A stretch of 64,000 nt of DNA from Ga0077555 sp050187415 (GCA_050187415.1 JBFWXN010000003.1:71878-135877); one strand, 5' to 3'. Numbered from the stretch's first letter, positions 25,187-35,453 are shown. Program-made: numbers and translations. Notes: a model not told the origin generated them from the sequence alone.

Positions 25187-25755
25187 TGGCGCCAACCCGG
25201 AAGCGGCGTCCCCGCATGAAGTTCGTGCGCCTGGCCCACGGCGCAGGCCTCGCCCTCCCCGCCTACCAGACAGCCGACGCCGCAGGCCTCGACCTCACCG
25301 CCGCGGTGCCCGTCGATGCGCCCGTCACCCTCGACCCCGGCGCTCGCGCGCTTATCCCGACCGGCCTCGTGATCGAGTTGCCGAAAGGCTTCGAGGGGCA
25401 GGTCCGCCCACGGTCCGGCCTCGCGGCCCGCCACGGCATAACGGTTCTCAACAGCCCGGGCACCATCGATGCCGACTATCGCGGCGAGGTGCAGGTCATT
25501 CTGGTCAACCTCGGAGATGCGCCGTTCTCCGTCACGCGCGGCGAACGGATTGCCCAACTCGTCGTAGCGCCGGCCGTCCAGGTGACATTGGTGGAAGCGA
25601 GGTCGGTGGGCGCGACCGCGCGCGGCGATGGCGGCTTCGGCTCGACCGGCACGCGAACCGCGGCGAGTCCTGTTCCGACGGGCAAGACAAAGAAAGCGAA
25701 CGCCGCGTCGGCTAAAAGGGTTCCGGCAAAAAAATCGTCCCCGAAACGCCGATAA
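25186..25755 (+). CDS. dut: dUTP diphosphatase with Lys/Ala-rich C-terminal tail
   Basis: 189 residues; the start overlaps the coaBC stop. Trimeric dUTPase motifs in order: AAGLDLTAAV (I), RPRSGLAARHGI (II/III with the substrate Ser), LNSPGTIDADYRGEVQVILVN (III with the catalytic Asp), GERIAQLVV (IV) and ARGDGGFGSTG (V, C-terminal arm). Motif V normally ends the protein at about 150 residues. Here it is followed by about 35 further residues rich in Lys, Ala, Pro and Arg, a low-complexity tail of the kind that binds nucleic acid. The enzyme removes dUTP and supplies dUMP. Tail function unknown. Confidence 0.95.
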   Translation: MAPTRKRRPRMKFVRLAHGAGLALPAYQTADAAGLDLTAAVPVDAPVTLDPGARALIPTGLVIELPKGFEGQVRPRSGLAARHGITVLNSPGTIDADYRGEVQVILVNLGDAPFSVTRGERIAQLVVAPAVQVTLVEARSVGATARGDGGFGSTGTRTAASPVPTGKTKKANAASAKRVPAKKSSPKRR

Positions 25756-25886
25756 GAGCGCAATGCTGATTCGTTTGTGTTCCCATTCTCGCCATGCTGT
25801 GATCGCGGCGGCCGCTTGCGGCCAATCACCGATGCGGTGATATCCGGGTTCTGCGCGCCAAACCTCATTGCGGAAAGGTGATACGG

Positions 25887-26873
<987 letters not shown>

Positions 26874-26998
26874 CCCGGAGTTGTTGAGCCTATGCCGCTG
26901 GCGTGAGCCGGCGGCGTCGGCTTGTCGAGTGGACGTCGCGGCGCGCTGAGGTAAACTATGGCCGATCGAGAACAGTCTCGGAGAAAAGGATCGTTCCC

Positions 26999-27316
26999 AT
27001 GATCACCGCCATCGTGCGCTTCAATCTTCCGGAGACGATGACGCTTGCTGAGGCCGAGAAAATCTTCCGCGGCTCGGCTCCGAAGTACGAAGGCCTGACG
27101 GGTCTTGTGCGCAAATATTATATTTTCGACGAGGTCAGCCACACCGGCGGCGGCGTCTATCTCTGGGAAAGCCGAGAGGCCGCCCAGGATGCCTATAGCG
27201 CAGATTGGCTGCAAACGGTCACCGAGCGCTATGGCGCGCCGCCCGAAGTGACCCTCTTCGAATGCCCGGTGATCGTCGAGAACGGCAGGTCGTCGAAAGC
27301 GCAGGCCGCCGAATAA
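26999..27316 (+). CDS. Small antibiotic-monooxygenase-like (YdhR-type) protein
   Basis: 105 residues from ATG 26999, with an AAAAGGA site before it. The fold pattern of a ferredoxin-like Dabb/YdhR protein is seen: MITAIVRFNLPETMT, YEGLTGLVRKYYIFDE, GGGVYLWESREAAQDAY and a final FECPVIV. YdhR proteins are found in aromatic-degradation loci as putative monooxygenase or accessory factors. It precedes the FAD hydroxylase by 32 bases and is likely in the same operon, which supports a shared catabolic role. Confidence 0.78.
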   Translation: MITAIVRFNLPETMTLAEAEKIFRGSAPKYEGLTGLVRKYYIFDEVSHTGGGVYLWESREAAQDAYSADWLQTVTERYGAPPEVTLFECPVIVENGRSSKAQAAE

Positions 27317-27348
27317 CGCTTGCCGCAACGAGCGCGAAGGCTGCTCCC

Positions 27349-28983
27349 ATGCGCTACCGCCATCAGCGCTTCGCTTTCGTGGCGCCGGCCGAGCTCGATG
27401 GTGCATCTGGCAAGACCCGAGGTCGCGTCCCGGTCGTGATCGTCGGCGCCGGCCCGGTCGGCCTTGCGTTGGCCGTCGATCTGGCAATGCACGGAGTTCG
27501 CTCGGTGCTCGTCGACGACGGCGAAACGGTCTCCGTCGGTTCGCGCGCCATCTGTTGGTCGAAGCGCACGCTCGAAATATTCGACCGACTTGGCGTTGCC
27601 GGCCGCATGCGCGCCAAGGGCGTCACCTGGAAAGTCGGCCGTCTCTTTCATCGCGCCCGCGAAGTCTACAATTTCGACCTACAGCCCGAGCCCGGCCACA
27701 AGCATCCAGCCTTCATCAATCTTCAGCAGTATTATGTCGAAGAGTACCTTCTCGACCGTGCGCGGGCGTTTCCCGACCTGATCGACCTGCGTTTCAAGTC
27801 GCGCCTCGTGGCTCTTCGCAACGGTTGCGATGGCGTGATGGCCGAGGTCGAGACGCCCGCTGGCCGCTACGAGCTGGCGTGCGACTGGCTCGTTGCGTGC
27901 GACGGCGTGCGCAGCACTGCGCGCAGCCTGCTCGGCCTCGATCTCGTCGGGCACACCTTCGAGGAGCGGTTCCTCATCACCGACATCGAGATGAAGGCCG
28001 ACTTTCCATCCGAGCGCTGGTTCTGGTTCGAGCCGCCATTTCACGATGGTCAGTCGGCGCTGCTGCACAAGCAGCCGGACGATATTTACCGGATCGATTT
28101 GCAACTCGGCCCGGATGCCGACCCAGAGGTGGAACGGCGTCCGGAGAACGTCAAACCGCGCATTGAAGCGATCGTCGGCGATCGCCCCTTCGAGATCGAC
28201 TGGATTTCGGTCTACAACTTCCAATGTCGGCGTCTCGAACGCTTCGTACACGACCGGATCGTGTTCGCCGGAGACAGCGCCCATATCGTTTCGCCATTCG
28301 GGGCGCGTGGCGGTAACGGCGGCATCCAGGACGCTGACAATCTCGCCTGGAAGCTGGCGGCCGTCGTGCGGGGCGATGCGCCGGAAAGCCTGATCGCGAC
28401 CTACGACGAAGAGCGCATCCGCGCGGCCGACGACAACCTCCTCAACTCCGCGCGCGCCACGAGCTTCATGACACCGAAGTCGGACATCGAACGCATGTTT
28501 CGCGAGGAAGTTCTGGCCATGGCGGCGACGGAGCCGTTTGCACGGCGTCTCGTCAACTCCGGTCGCCTCTCTGAGCCGTACAGCCTTTCTGGTCTCTCGC
28601 TCCAATCGGACGACGACCCGACGTTCGCATCCGGTGTCGCTCCGGGTGGTCCATGTCCCGATGCGCCGGTTCGCGATGCGGATGGCACCTCGACCTGGCT
28701 GCTCGATCATCTCGGTGGGGACTTCGTTCTGATGACGTTTGGTAAGACTCGGCCGGCGCTGGAGGGTGTGCGCGGATTGGCGGTTCTACCGGCCGGTGAA
28801 CGGGCCGGCAGCGGACGGGAAATCGAGGATCGCGACGGTTTGGTCGCACAGCGCTACGGGGGCAAGGCCGGCGCCGCGTATCTCATCCGGCCAGATCAAC
28901 ACATAGCCGCGCGATTTTGTAATCCGGACGTTTCGGCTATCTCGGCCGCGATGTCGCGCGCCAGCGGAAGGGCGTCGTCATGA
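27349..28983 (+). CDS. FAD-dependent aromatic-type hydroxylase
   Basis: 544 residues from ATG 27349. Group A flavin monooxygenase: Rossmann VVIVGAGPVGLALAVDLA, then the DG motif LVACDGVRSTARS, and the GD motif RIVFAGDSAHIVSPFGARGGN, which binds the FAD ribityl chain. The C-terminal thioredoxin-like part (from about 410) contains WLLDHLGGDFVLM, as in MhpA/PheA-type phenol hydroxylases. It probably hydroxylates a phenolic acid or polyketide-like aromatic using NAD(P)H. It overlaps the DUF2783 gene by four bases. Substrate cannot be named; ring-cleavage genes are not next to it. Confidence 0.87.
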   Translation: MRYRHQRFAFVAPAELDGASGKTRGRVPVVIVGAGPVGLALAVDLAMHGVRSVLVDDGETVSVGSRAICWSKRTLEIFDRLGVAGRMRAKGVTWKVGRLFHRAREVYNFDLQPEPGHKHPAFINLQQYYVEEYLLDRARAFPDLIDLRFKSRLVALRNGCDGVMAEVETPAGRYELACDWLVACDGVRSTARSLLGLDLVGHTFEERFLITDIEMKADFPSERWFWFEPPFHDGQSALLHKQPDDIYRIDLQLGPDADPEVERRPENVKPRIEAIVGDRPFEIDWISVYNFQCRRLERFVHDRIVFAGDSAHIVSPFGARGGNGGIQDADNLAWKLAAVVRGDAPESLIATYDEERIRAADDNLLNSARATSFMTPKSDIERMFREEVLAMAATEPFARRLVNSGRLSEPYSLSGLSLQSDDDPTFASGVAPGGPCPDAPVRDADGTSTWLLDHLGGDFVLMTFGKTRPALEGVRGLAVLPAGERAGSGREIEDRDGLVAQRYGGKAGAAYLIRPDQHIAARFCNPDVSAISAAMSRASGRASS

Positions 28984-29219
28984 CCGTCGACGACGCAGAG
29001 ACCCGCCTCGACACGGCGTTCCGCCTCGGCAAGCGAGGCGACGACGTCTACGCGGCCCTGATCGAAGCGCATCGCGGATTGACGCTCCACCAGAGCCATC
29101 GGCTCAATGCGCGCCTCGTCCTGATGCTCGCCAACCAGGTCGGCGATCCGGCCGTTGTCCTCGACGCCATCGAACGTGCCCGCTCGGGCGTCACGATCAC
29201 CGACGTCGACCACAGGTGA
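28980..29219 (+). CDS. DUF2783 protein, co-translated with the hydroxylase
   Basis: 79 residues, no membrane segment. It starts inside the stop of the FAD hydroxylase (ATGA). The sequence LGKRGDDVYAALIEAHRGLTLHQSHRLNARLVLMLANQ is typical of DUF2783, small helical proteins found directly after MhpA-type hydroxylases. They are presumed to assist the flavoprotein, but no activity is known. Length and position fit the family. Confidence 0.82.
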   Translation: MTVDDAETRLDTAFRLGKRGDDVYAALIEAHRGLTLHQSHRLNARLVLMLANQVGDPAVVLDAIERARSGVTITDVDHR

Positions 29220-29278
29220 TTTCTTGCGCGGTAGCGTGCCCGGAAATGCTCCGCGAGGGACCTTCGGAAAGCGCCAAT

Positions 29279-30463
29279 TCAAACACCCGCCGGCGTAAAC
29301 CCGCGCACCCCGTCACCTACGGCCTCGTAACCGTCGGCGGTGACGATGATGGTGTCCTCGAGCTTCACGAATCCACGCTTCGGGTGACTCATGGTCGTTT
29401 CGATCGAGATGACATGACCGGCCTCCAGCGGCCGTTCCTTGTCGTAGCCGTCATAGGAGAACCGCGGCGAGTCCATCAGCCGCGGCGCCTCATGACTGAC
29501 GAGGCCCATCCCGTGTGCCATGAAATGCGTGTATTTCCGGTGCGGTGAGGCATCGAGCAGGCTCTCGGCAATCTCGCAGATGTCGCCGCCGCGCGCACCC
29601 GGCCGGATCGGGTTGCGCACTGCCTGCTGCACCTCCTCGACCAAGCCGAGCAAGTCCTGCAGCTCGCTGTCCGGCGTCGCCTGTACGATTCCCATGCGGC
29701 ACAGATCGCCGATGTAACCTTTCCAGTTGCCGCCCGAGTCGATGGTCATGATATCCCCCTTCTCGATCGTCTGTTCGGACGGGGAACGGTTGAGGCTGGT
29801 GCCCGCGGTTATCAGGCAATAGTCGAAGACGAGGCCCCGGCTGACTTCCTCGCGCCTCAGCGCCTCGACCACTTCAGCCTTCGTCGCACCGGGAACGCAG
29901 TGCCTCTCGAACGTCACTTTCATGGCCTCGACGACGCGCTCGGACGCCTCGCGCAGGTAGGCGACCTCCTGCGGCGTCTTGCAGGCGCGCAACCGCTCGA
30001 GTGGAAAGGTGGCGTCGACCACCTCGGCATTGGCCAGTCCCCGCCGCAGCCGCTCGCTCGCGTCGGTCGGCAGAAACGCTGTCTCGATCCCGATCCGCCG
30101 CACACCGCCGAGCTTGCCGATGTGCTTGGCGACGTTGTCCATGGTCGCTTGGCTGCCGACCGATCCGAGCTCGACCTTCGGTGTCCAGAATTTGCCGAGC
30201 ACCTTCTCGCCGCCCTCCATGACGCAGCCGACGTAGGCCGTATCGTCCGGCCTTCCACGCTGGTAGACGACTGCCGAGAGATAGCGTGAGACGCCCATGG
30301 CATCCATGCTGTCGAAAAAGAAAAAGCGGTAGCCGCCAAGCAGATATTGGACGTTGTGCTTCGACGTGGCGACGATGACGTCGAGCCCGGCTTCCTCCAT
30401 CAGCTTGTCGAGGCGGTGCGTGTCGAAGGGAATAGATTTGGCGATGGCCTCGGTGCTGGACAT
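29279..30463 (-). CDS. M24-family metallopeptidase (Xaa-Pro/creatinase-like)
   Basis: 394 residues. N-terminal creatinase-type domain followed by the pita-bread fold with the five metal ligands: two Asp in MTIDSGGNWKGYIGDLCRMG, the His in HFMAHGMGLVSHEAPR, Glu in VISIETTM, and Glu in VKLEDTIIV. The pattern fits Xaa-Pro aminopeptidase-like enzymes; some relatives are creatinases or hydrolases of dimethyl sulfur compounds, so the substrate is uncertain. Transcribed against the neighbouring cluster; it is convergent with the DUF2783 end (60-base gap) and divergent from the VOC gene. Confidence 0.9.
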   Translation of the reverse strand: MSSTEAIAKSIPFDTHRLDKLMEEAGLDVIVATSKHNVQYLLGGYRFFFFDSMDAMGVSRYLSAVVYQRGRPDDTAYVGCVMEGGEKVLGKFWTPKVELGSVGSQATMDNVAKHIGKLGGVRRIGIETAFLPTDASERLRRGLANAEVVDATFPLERLRACKTPQEVAYLREASERVVEAMKVTFERHCVPGATKAEVVEALRREEVSRGLVFDYCLITAGTSLNRSPSEQTIEKGDIMTIDSGGNWKGYIGDLCRMGIVQATPDSELQDLLGLVEEVQQAVRNPIRPGARGGDICEIAESLLDASPHRKYTHFMAHGMGLVSHEAPRLMDSPRFSYDGYDKERPLEAGHVISIETTMSHPKRGFVKLEDTIIVTADGYEAVGDGVRGFTPAGV

Positions 30464-30643
30464 CCGATCAGGCCTCCCTGTGCCGCGAGGAATTGATGAC
30501 GCCGATTATAGGCTGACTTTCCGATCGGAGGCCAGGGCTGGGAAGGGCGGCAGGGGTGCTTGTCTGCGAAATGCCCTTTACGCCCCGCGGCAACATGGGC
30601 GAGCATTGGTGACTTTCAGCCTCGCGTCGTGGAGACCGGTGCC

Positions 30644-31576
30644 ATGCAGACCCAGATGAGACGTTATCCGCCCCCGAACCCGCGCGGCTCCAAAGAGCGT
30701 AAGTGGGACCGTGCCGTCGAGGACCTCGGCAACATCGTCATGCTCGAGCACGTCAACGTAGGTACGCCCGATCAAGGGCCGGCAACCATCTTCTACGTCA
30801 GCGGCCTGGGTTTGACGCGCGACCCCTATCTCATGACCGGCGTGACCAACATGTGGGTCAACGTTGGCCGAAGCCAGTTTCATCTGCCGACCGGCAAGAC
30901 GCAGGTTCTGCGTGGTATCACCGGCATCGTGATCCCTGGGCGCGCCGCGTTGCTGCAGCGCCTCGAGAGCGTGCGCAAACCTCTGGAGGGCACCAAGTTC
31001 TCGTTCCGCGAGACGCCCGACTACGTCGAAGCGACCTGCCCTTGGGGCAACCGCATCCGCATCCATGAACCGTCGCCGGAGTTCGGCGCCATGCAACTCG
31101 GCATGCCGTACGTGCAACTCGACGTTCCCCTCGGCTCAGCCGATGCGATCGCGCGCTTCTATCGCGAAATGATCGGCACGGCGGCGACGGTCGGGGGCGT
31201 CGAAGGCGAGAAAGCAGCACGCATCTCCGCTGGACCGGACCAGTATATGGTCTTCCGAGAGACGTCGGCGGCGGCGGACGCGCCGTCGTTCGACGGCCAC
31301 CACGTCGCGATCTATCTGGCCGACTTCTCCGGTCCCTATAAGCGCCTTCTGGAGCGCGATCTTGTCTCGGAGGAAAGCGACCAGCACCAGTATCGCTTCG
31401 AGGACATCACCGATCTGGCCACGGGCAACGTGCTCTTCAAGCTCGAACACGAAGTACGCTCGATGCGTCATCCCCTCTACGCGCGCGAGCACGTCAATCG
31501 CAATCCCGCTCAAACCAATCGCCTCTACGCACCCGGCCATGAAGGGATGTCGTGGGACCTGCCGGCCGCCGGCTGA
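30644..31576 (+). CDS. VOC-fold (glyoxalase/extradiol-like) protein
   Basis: 310 residues from ATG 30644 with a GGAGA site in front. Two VOC modules are recognisable: LEHVNVGTPDQGPATIFYV...VTNMWVNVGRSQFHLPTG (about 30-150), and YVQLDVPLGSADAIARFYREMIG...HHVAIYLADFSGPYKRL (about 165-290). Related proteins include type I extradiol dioxygenases, but the expected metal ligand set (H-H-E) is not clearly seen. It is followed 14 bases later by the flavin monooxygenase gene, which supports an aromatic pathway. Function uncertain. Confidence 0.72.
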   Translation: MQTQMRRYPPPNPRGSKERKWDRAVEDLGNIVMLEHVNVGTPDQGPATIFYVSGLGLTRDPYLMTGVTNMWVNVGRSQFHLPTGKTQVLRGITGIVIPGRAALLQRLESVRKPLEGTKFSFRETPDYVEATCPWGNRIRIHEPSPEFGAMQLGMPYVQLDVPLGSADAIARFYREMIGTAATVGGVEGEKAARISAGPDQYMVFRETSAAADAPSFDGHHVAIYLADFSGPYKRLLERDLVSEESDQHQYRFEDITDLATGNVLFKLEHEVRSMRHPLYAREHVNRNPAQTNRLYAPGHEGMSWDLPAAG

Positions 31577-31590
31577 CGGAGGTCCGGCCC

Positions 31591-32793
31591 GTGTCGGATG
31601 CCTCGGAAGGCTTCGATCATTCGGCCGCGGCGTCGCTGACCGCCGTCGAGCCGGTTGCGCGGGCGTCGGCCCTCGGACCGTCCATTCGGGCTGCCGCCGA
31701 CGTAATCGAGCGGACCCGCCGCATCCCCGAGCCTTTGTTGACCGATCTCCACGCCTCGGGGTTACTGCGCCTCTTCCTGCCGAAGGTCTACGGCGGGGGC
31801 GAAGTACACCCTTGTGCCTATCTGGCGGCGGTGCTCGAGGTCGCGCGCCACGATGCGTCCGTGGGTTGGAATATGTTCGTGGCCAACAGTTCGGCTCTGA
31901 TTGCGCCGCACGTGCCCCCCGAGACCGCGAGCGAGATCTTTTCCGATCCGCGCGCGCTGATCGCGTGGGGGCCGCCGAACGCCTGCCGCGCCCGCTCCGT
32001 GTCCGGCGGCTATCGGGTCAGTGGACGCTGGGACTTTGCCTCGGGTTGCCGGCAGGCGACATGGATGGGAGTGCACGCGCATGTCGAGGAGCCCGATGGC
32101 TCGCTGCGCCTGAATAAAGCCGGCCGCCCGACCGTGCGCTCGCTGCTCTTTCCCGCAGACGGTGCGACGCTTCTCGACACGTGGAACCCGATTGGCCTGC
32201 GCGGCACGGCGTCCGACAGTTACACGGTCGACGACCTGTTCGTGACCGAAGCCCGATCCGGCACGCGCGAGACCCCGGAGGCCCGCAACCTCCCTGGAAA
32301 GCTCTTCGCCTTTACGATGCAGGGGCTTTACGCCGTCGGCGTCGCGGGCGTGGGATTGGGCATCGCACGGGAGATGCTCGCCGAGTTCGTTACGCTTGCT
32401 GCCGCAAAGGTGCCGCGTGGGCAAGTCCGCCTCGCCGATCAAGGCCTCGTCCAGGCCGAAGTCGCCCACGCCGAGGCCCGGCTCGCTTCCGCCGCAGCGT
32501 ACCTCGAAGCGATGCTTTCCGAGATCTACGCCCGCGCCGACGAATGGTCCGCAATCGGCACCGAGGATCGGGCGCGTGTCCGGCTTGCTTGCGCCAACGC
32601 GATCCAAGGCGCCATCGAGGTGGCCGATACCGTCTACAAGCTGGCCGGCGTCAGCGCTATTTTTCCCGGAAGCCCGTTCGAGCGTCGCTTTCGTGACATC
32701 CACACGTTGTCGCAGCAGATTCAGTCGCGAAGCTCTCATTTCGAGGCAGCGGGCCGCATTCTGCTCGGCGCCGACGATGCGAATTTTCTCTGA
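31591..32793 (+). CDS. Acyl-CoA-dehydrogenase-fold flavin monooxygenase (HsaA/DszC-like)
   Basis: 400 residues. The start is GTG 31591 because GGAGGT lies seven bases in front; an upstream in-frame ATG overlaps the VOC gene. ACAD-type pattern: FLPKVYGGGEVHP, ARHDASVGWNMFVANSS, GGYRVSGRWDFASGCRQATW, and the C-terminal helix with AGVSAIFPGSPFERRFRDIHTLSQQIQSR. The catalytic Glu of true dehydrogenases (late helix, near the substrate) is not present in the usual motif; the DIHTLSQ ending is that of two-component flavin monooxygenases (HsaA, DszC). It would need a flavin reductase elsewhere. Co-transcribed with the VOC gene. Confidence 0.8.
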   Translation: MSDASEGFDHSAAASLTAVEPVARASALGPSIRAAADVIERTRRIPEPLLTDLHASGLLRLFLPKVYGGGEVHPCAYLAAVLEVARHDASVGWNMFVANSSALIAPHVPPETASEIFSDPRALIAWGPPNACRARSVSGGYRVSGRWDFASGCRQATWMGVHAHVEEPDGSLRLNKAGRPTVRSLLFPADGATLLDTWNPIGLRGTASDSYTVDDLFVTEARSGTRETPEARNLPGKLFAFTMQGLYAVGVAGVGLGIAREMLAEFVTLAAAKVPRGQVRLADQGLVQAEVAHAEARLASAAAYLEAMLSEIYARADEWSAIGTEDRARVRLACANAIQGAIEVADTVYKLAGVSAIFPGSPFERRFRDIHTLSQQIQSRSSHFEAAGRILLGADDANFL

Positions 32794-32844
32794 GGGGCAC
32801 CCGCGCCGCCCGAATGCGCGGCCAGCCGCGAGCACGAGGGGGCA

Positions 32845-33294
32845 TCAGAACGAGACGCAGTCCGTGCCGTAGGCGCGCAGCACGCTGTCCTGTTTCTGCT
32901 CCCGCTTCCACGCAGCGCGGATCTGCTCGACGCGCTCATCCAGGTCGGGAGCGGCCGCAGCCCAGACCAGCAGCAGGCGCGCCGGCTCTTGCACGATGTT
33001 GCCCGCGCGTGTGCGCCATTGTCCGCTGGCGGGCAGCACGGTCAGCCCATCCGGAAATCGCGGGGTCACCTCGCGCGCTAGAAAGTCGGACCATTCCGCC
33101 TCTCCGACATCCACGCGTCCCTTGCGCGAAAACCCGAACACGAGCTCGACGCGACGCAGCGCCGCGTCACCCCTCGCGCAAACGCCCGCGCTGCGAGCGC
33201 CGCCGACCCGCGAGTCCCAGAGCGCTGCAGCGCCGGCCGCGGCCAGAACGATCGAGATCGCGATCCAGGCCGATGGCCAACGTTGAATGCTCAT
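32845..33294 (-). CDS. DUF3574-family exported or lipoprotein-like protein
   Basis: 149 residues. A hydrophobic N-terminus (AWIAISIVLAAAGAAALW) could be a signal anchor. The body reads as DUF3574: VELVFGFSRKGR, WSDFLAREVTPRFPDGLTVLPASGQWR, then LLLVWAAAAPDLDERVEQIRAAWKREQKQDSVLRA. Function unknown; these proteins are small and likely periplasmic. It overlaps the start region of the upstream membrane protein gene by four bases (33291-33294), so both are co-transcribed. Confidence 0.82.
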   Translation of the reverse strand: MSIQRWPSAWIAISIVLAAAGAAALWDSRVGGARSAGVCARGDAALRRVELVFGFSRKGRVDVGEAEWSDFLAREVTPRFPDGLTVLPASGQWRTRAGNIVQEPARLLLVWAAAAPDLDERVEQIRAAWKREQKQDSVLRAYGTDCVSF

Positions 33295-33860
33295 GCGGCC
33301 TGGATTGGTCGGTCATACGCCGGCGAGCCTGATACGATGACAGCCGCCACATCGGGGCGGTGCTGCTCGATCCGCCGCACCAGCCGGGCCGGCTCCACGT
33401 CGAGCCTGTCGAAATGCAGCCGAACCGTCTTCGACATGCCCTTGTGGCGTGCCCTGAGCGAGACGTGCTGGCTGTCGATCCGTGTTTCGATCAACTCGCT
33501 CCACGCGATGCGACGCGCGCCCATGTCGCCATAGGTGGTTACCCCCTGCTCGTCGATCACCGCCTCGACCGCGGGCCTGATGTATCGGGCCAACTCACCC
33601 ACCCCGACCACGAACAGGAAGAGGGCAAACCCGAGCAGTGGCACGCTGAATAGCCACAACGGCTTGTCCAGGCGGCTCATGAACGGGTCGTGCTCGAAGC
33701 CGAGGTCAAGGGCCCAGGCGCCGAGGTAAGCCAGCACCATGGCAAAGGGCAGCGCGATCAGGAAGCCCCAGGGGCCTACCTGCGCGTGCACAACCAGCGG
33801 ATCGCCTGAAGGGCCGCGGTTCGGCGGTGATTCCGCCATTGCTACTTCCTCCCGAGCCAA
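33291..33860 (-). CDS. Membrane protein with PH-like C-terminal domain
   Basis: 189 residues (a second start at residue 8, 33839, is equally good). Two membrane helices, GFLIALPFAMVLAYLGAWAL and LWLFSVPLLGFALFLFVVGVGELA, are followed by a beta-rich domain (VEAVIDEQGVTTYGDMGARRIAWSELIETRI, HVSLRARHKGMSKTVRLHFDRLD). The layout resembles small bacterial PH-like proteins with two N-terminal helices, facing the cytosol. Function unknown. It overlaps the DUF3574 gene and is divergent from the acyl-CoA dehydrogenase gene. Confidence 0.65.
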   Translation of the reverse strand: MAREEVAMAESPPNRGPSGDPLVVHAQVGPWGFLIALPFAMVLAYLGAWALDLGFEHDPFMSRLDKPLWLFSVPLLGFALFLFVVGVGELARYIRPAVEAVIDEQGVTTYGDMGARRIAWSELIETRIDSQHVSLRARHKGMSKTVRLHFDRLDVEPARLVRRIEQHRPDVAAVIVSGSPAYDRPIQAA

Positions 33861-33937
33861 TCTGAGGTTAAGTCACAGCAGCCGCCCGGAGCGCATCGCC
33901 CCGCGGCATGGACAGCACCACGACGACCGGAGGTGTC

Positions 33938-35089
33938 ATGCATTTTTCCCTCACCGAGGAGCAGGCCGCCATCCAGGAGACGGCGCTGTCCTTCGCCCGC
34001 GAGCGGATCGCACCCGGTGCCGCGGAGTGGGACGAAAAATGCGTCTTTCCGGTTGATGTCATTCGCGAAACCGCTGACCTGGGAATGGCAGCCATCTACG
34101 TCGACGCCGAGAAGGGTGGCTCGGGGCTGTCTCGCCTCGACGGCGCATTGATTTTCGAGGCGCTCGCTTACGGTTGTCCTGCGATAGCCTCCTACATTTC
34201 CATTCATAACATGGTCTCCTGGATGGTCGGCAAGTACGGGACCGTCGAACAGATCGCCGCCTGGCTGCCGAAGCTTGCTTCGATGGAGTGGCTCGCCTCA
34301 TACTGCCTGACGGAGCCGGGTGCGGGTTCGGACGCCGCGGCACTCCGTGCGACGGCTCGCCGCGACGGCGACAGCTACGTTCTCGACGGCACCAAGCAGT
34401 TCATTTCCGGCGCCGGCGCGGCGGAGTTCTATTTCCTGTTCGCCCGTACGGGACGCGAGGGAGCCGGCGGAATTTCGGCATTCGTCATTCTGAAGGACAC
34501 GCCCGGCCTCTCCTTCGGTGCCAACGAGCGCAAGATGGGCTGGAATGCCCAGCCGACGCGCCAGGTGATCCTCGACAATTGTCGCGTTCCGGCGAGCAAC
34601 CTTGTCGGCGGCACCGAAGGCCAGGGCTTCAAGTTCGCGATGTCCGGGCTCGACGGCGGCCGCGTGAACATTGGCGCCTGTTCCATCGGCGCAGCCTGGT
34701 CGGCGCTCGACAAGGCGCGCGCCTATGTGCACGAGCGAAAGGCGTTCGGCTCGGAGCTCGCAGCGTTCCAGTCCGTGCAATTCAAGGTTGCCGACATGGC
34801 GACCGACCTCGAAGCCGCCCGCCTGATGATCTATCGCGCCGCCGACGCGCTCGACCGGGCTGACCCGCAAGCCGGAATGTATTCGGCCATGGCCAAGCGC
34901 TACGCGACAGATCTGGGCTTCGGCGTGTGCAACGACGCGCTGCAACTGCACGGAGGCTACGGGTATCTGAAGGACTATGGCTTGGAGAAGCTGGTGCGCG
35001 ACTTGCGGGTCCACCAGATTCTCGAAGGCACCAATGAGATCATGCGCGTAGTGGTGTCGCGAAAGGTGCTGTCGGGAAATCTCGGCTGA
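33938..35089 (+). CDS. Acyl-CoA dehydrogenase (isobutyryl-CoA-type)
   Basis: 383 residues from ATG 33938, with GGAGGT in front; the earlier ATG at 33908 adds ten residues of no family character. Features: LTEEQAAIQETALSFARERIAP, the FAD loop YCLTEPGAGSDAAAL, the signature QLHGGYGYLKDYGLEKLVRDLRV and the end HQILEGTNEIMRV. The pattern fits short/branched-chain ACADs such as isobutyryl-CoA dehydrogenase. The enzyme feeds electrons to ETF. It may belong to valine or short-chain catabolism; the nearby liv transporter is 10 kb away. No ETF gene is adjacent. Confidence 0.9.
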   Translation: MHFSLTEEQAAIQETALSFARERIAPGAAEWDEKCVFPVDVIRETADLGMAAIYVDAEKGGSGLSRLDGALIFEALAYGCPAIASYISIHNMVSWMVGKYGTVEQIAAWLPKLASMEWLASYCLTEPGAGSDAAALRATARRDGDSYVLDGTKQFISGAGAAEFYFLFARTGREGAGGISAFVILKDTPGLSFGANERKMGWNAQPTRQVILDNCRVPASNLVGGTEGQGFKFAMSGLDGGRVNIGACSIGAAWSALDKARAYVHERKAFGSELAAFQSVQFKVADMATDLEAARLMIYRAADALDRADPQAGMYSAMAKRYATDLGFGVCNDALQLHGGYGYLKDYGLEKLVRDLRVHQILEGTNEIMRVVVSRKVLSGNLG

Positions 35090-35453
35090 TTCGGTCCGCT
35101 CCGTGATTTAGGGCCTTGGCGCCCTCGTCGGCACAAGTCGCGCGTTCGTTGGGACGGGACCGCTGAGGTCGGGCGTTGGCCGTGAGCCACGCGTCCCGAC
35201 ATTAAGCGCTGGCCTGGTCGCCGCTACTCTTGGAGCAACCGCCCGCATTGACTATAGTGCCGGCCGGGATCGGGACACGCGCCGGCTTGTGGCGCGCCAA
35301 TCCACGCGACCGGGTGTGCGACGAGGGACCGGCGGGCGCCGAGCGCCTGGGAGATCGGCCATGTGCCACGCCCAGAGAGCCGGCGCAGGTGGCCGGCACG
35401 CGGGTCGGGGGTAGCTGCGAGCGGTTGGGTCGGCGCTGCGCGCGGTTGGTGGG
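35090..35453. other. Gene-free stretch, 364 bases
   Basis: No gene, RNA or clear hairpin with T run recognised on either strand; short frames lack good starts and domain character. It must hold the promoter of the OmpA-type gene that follows. Confidence 0.4.
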
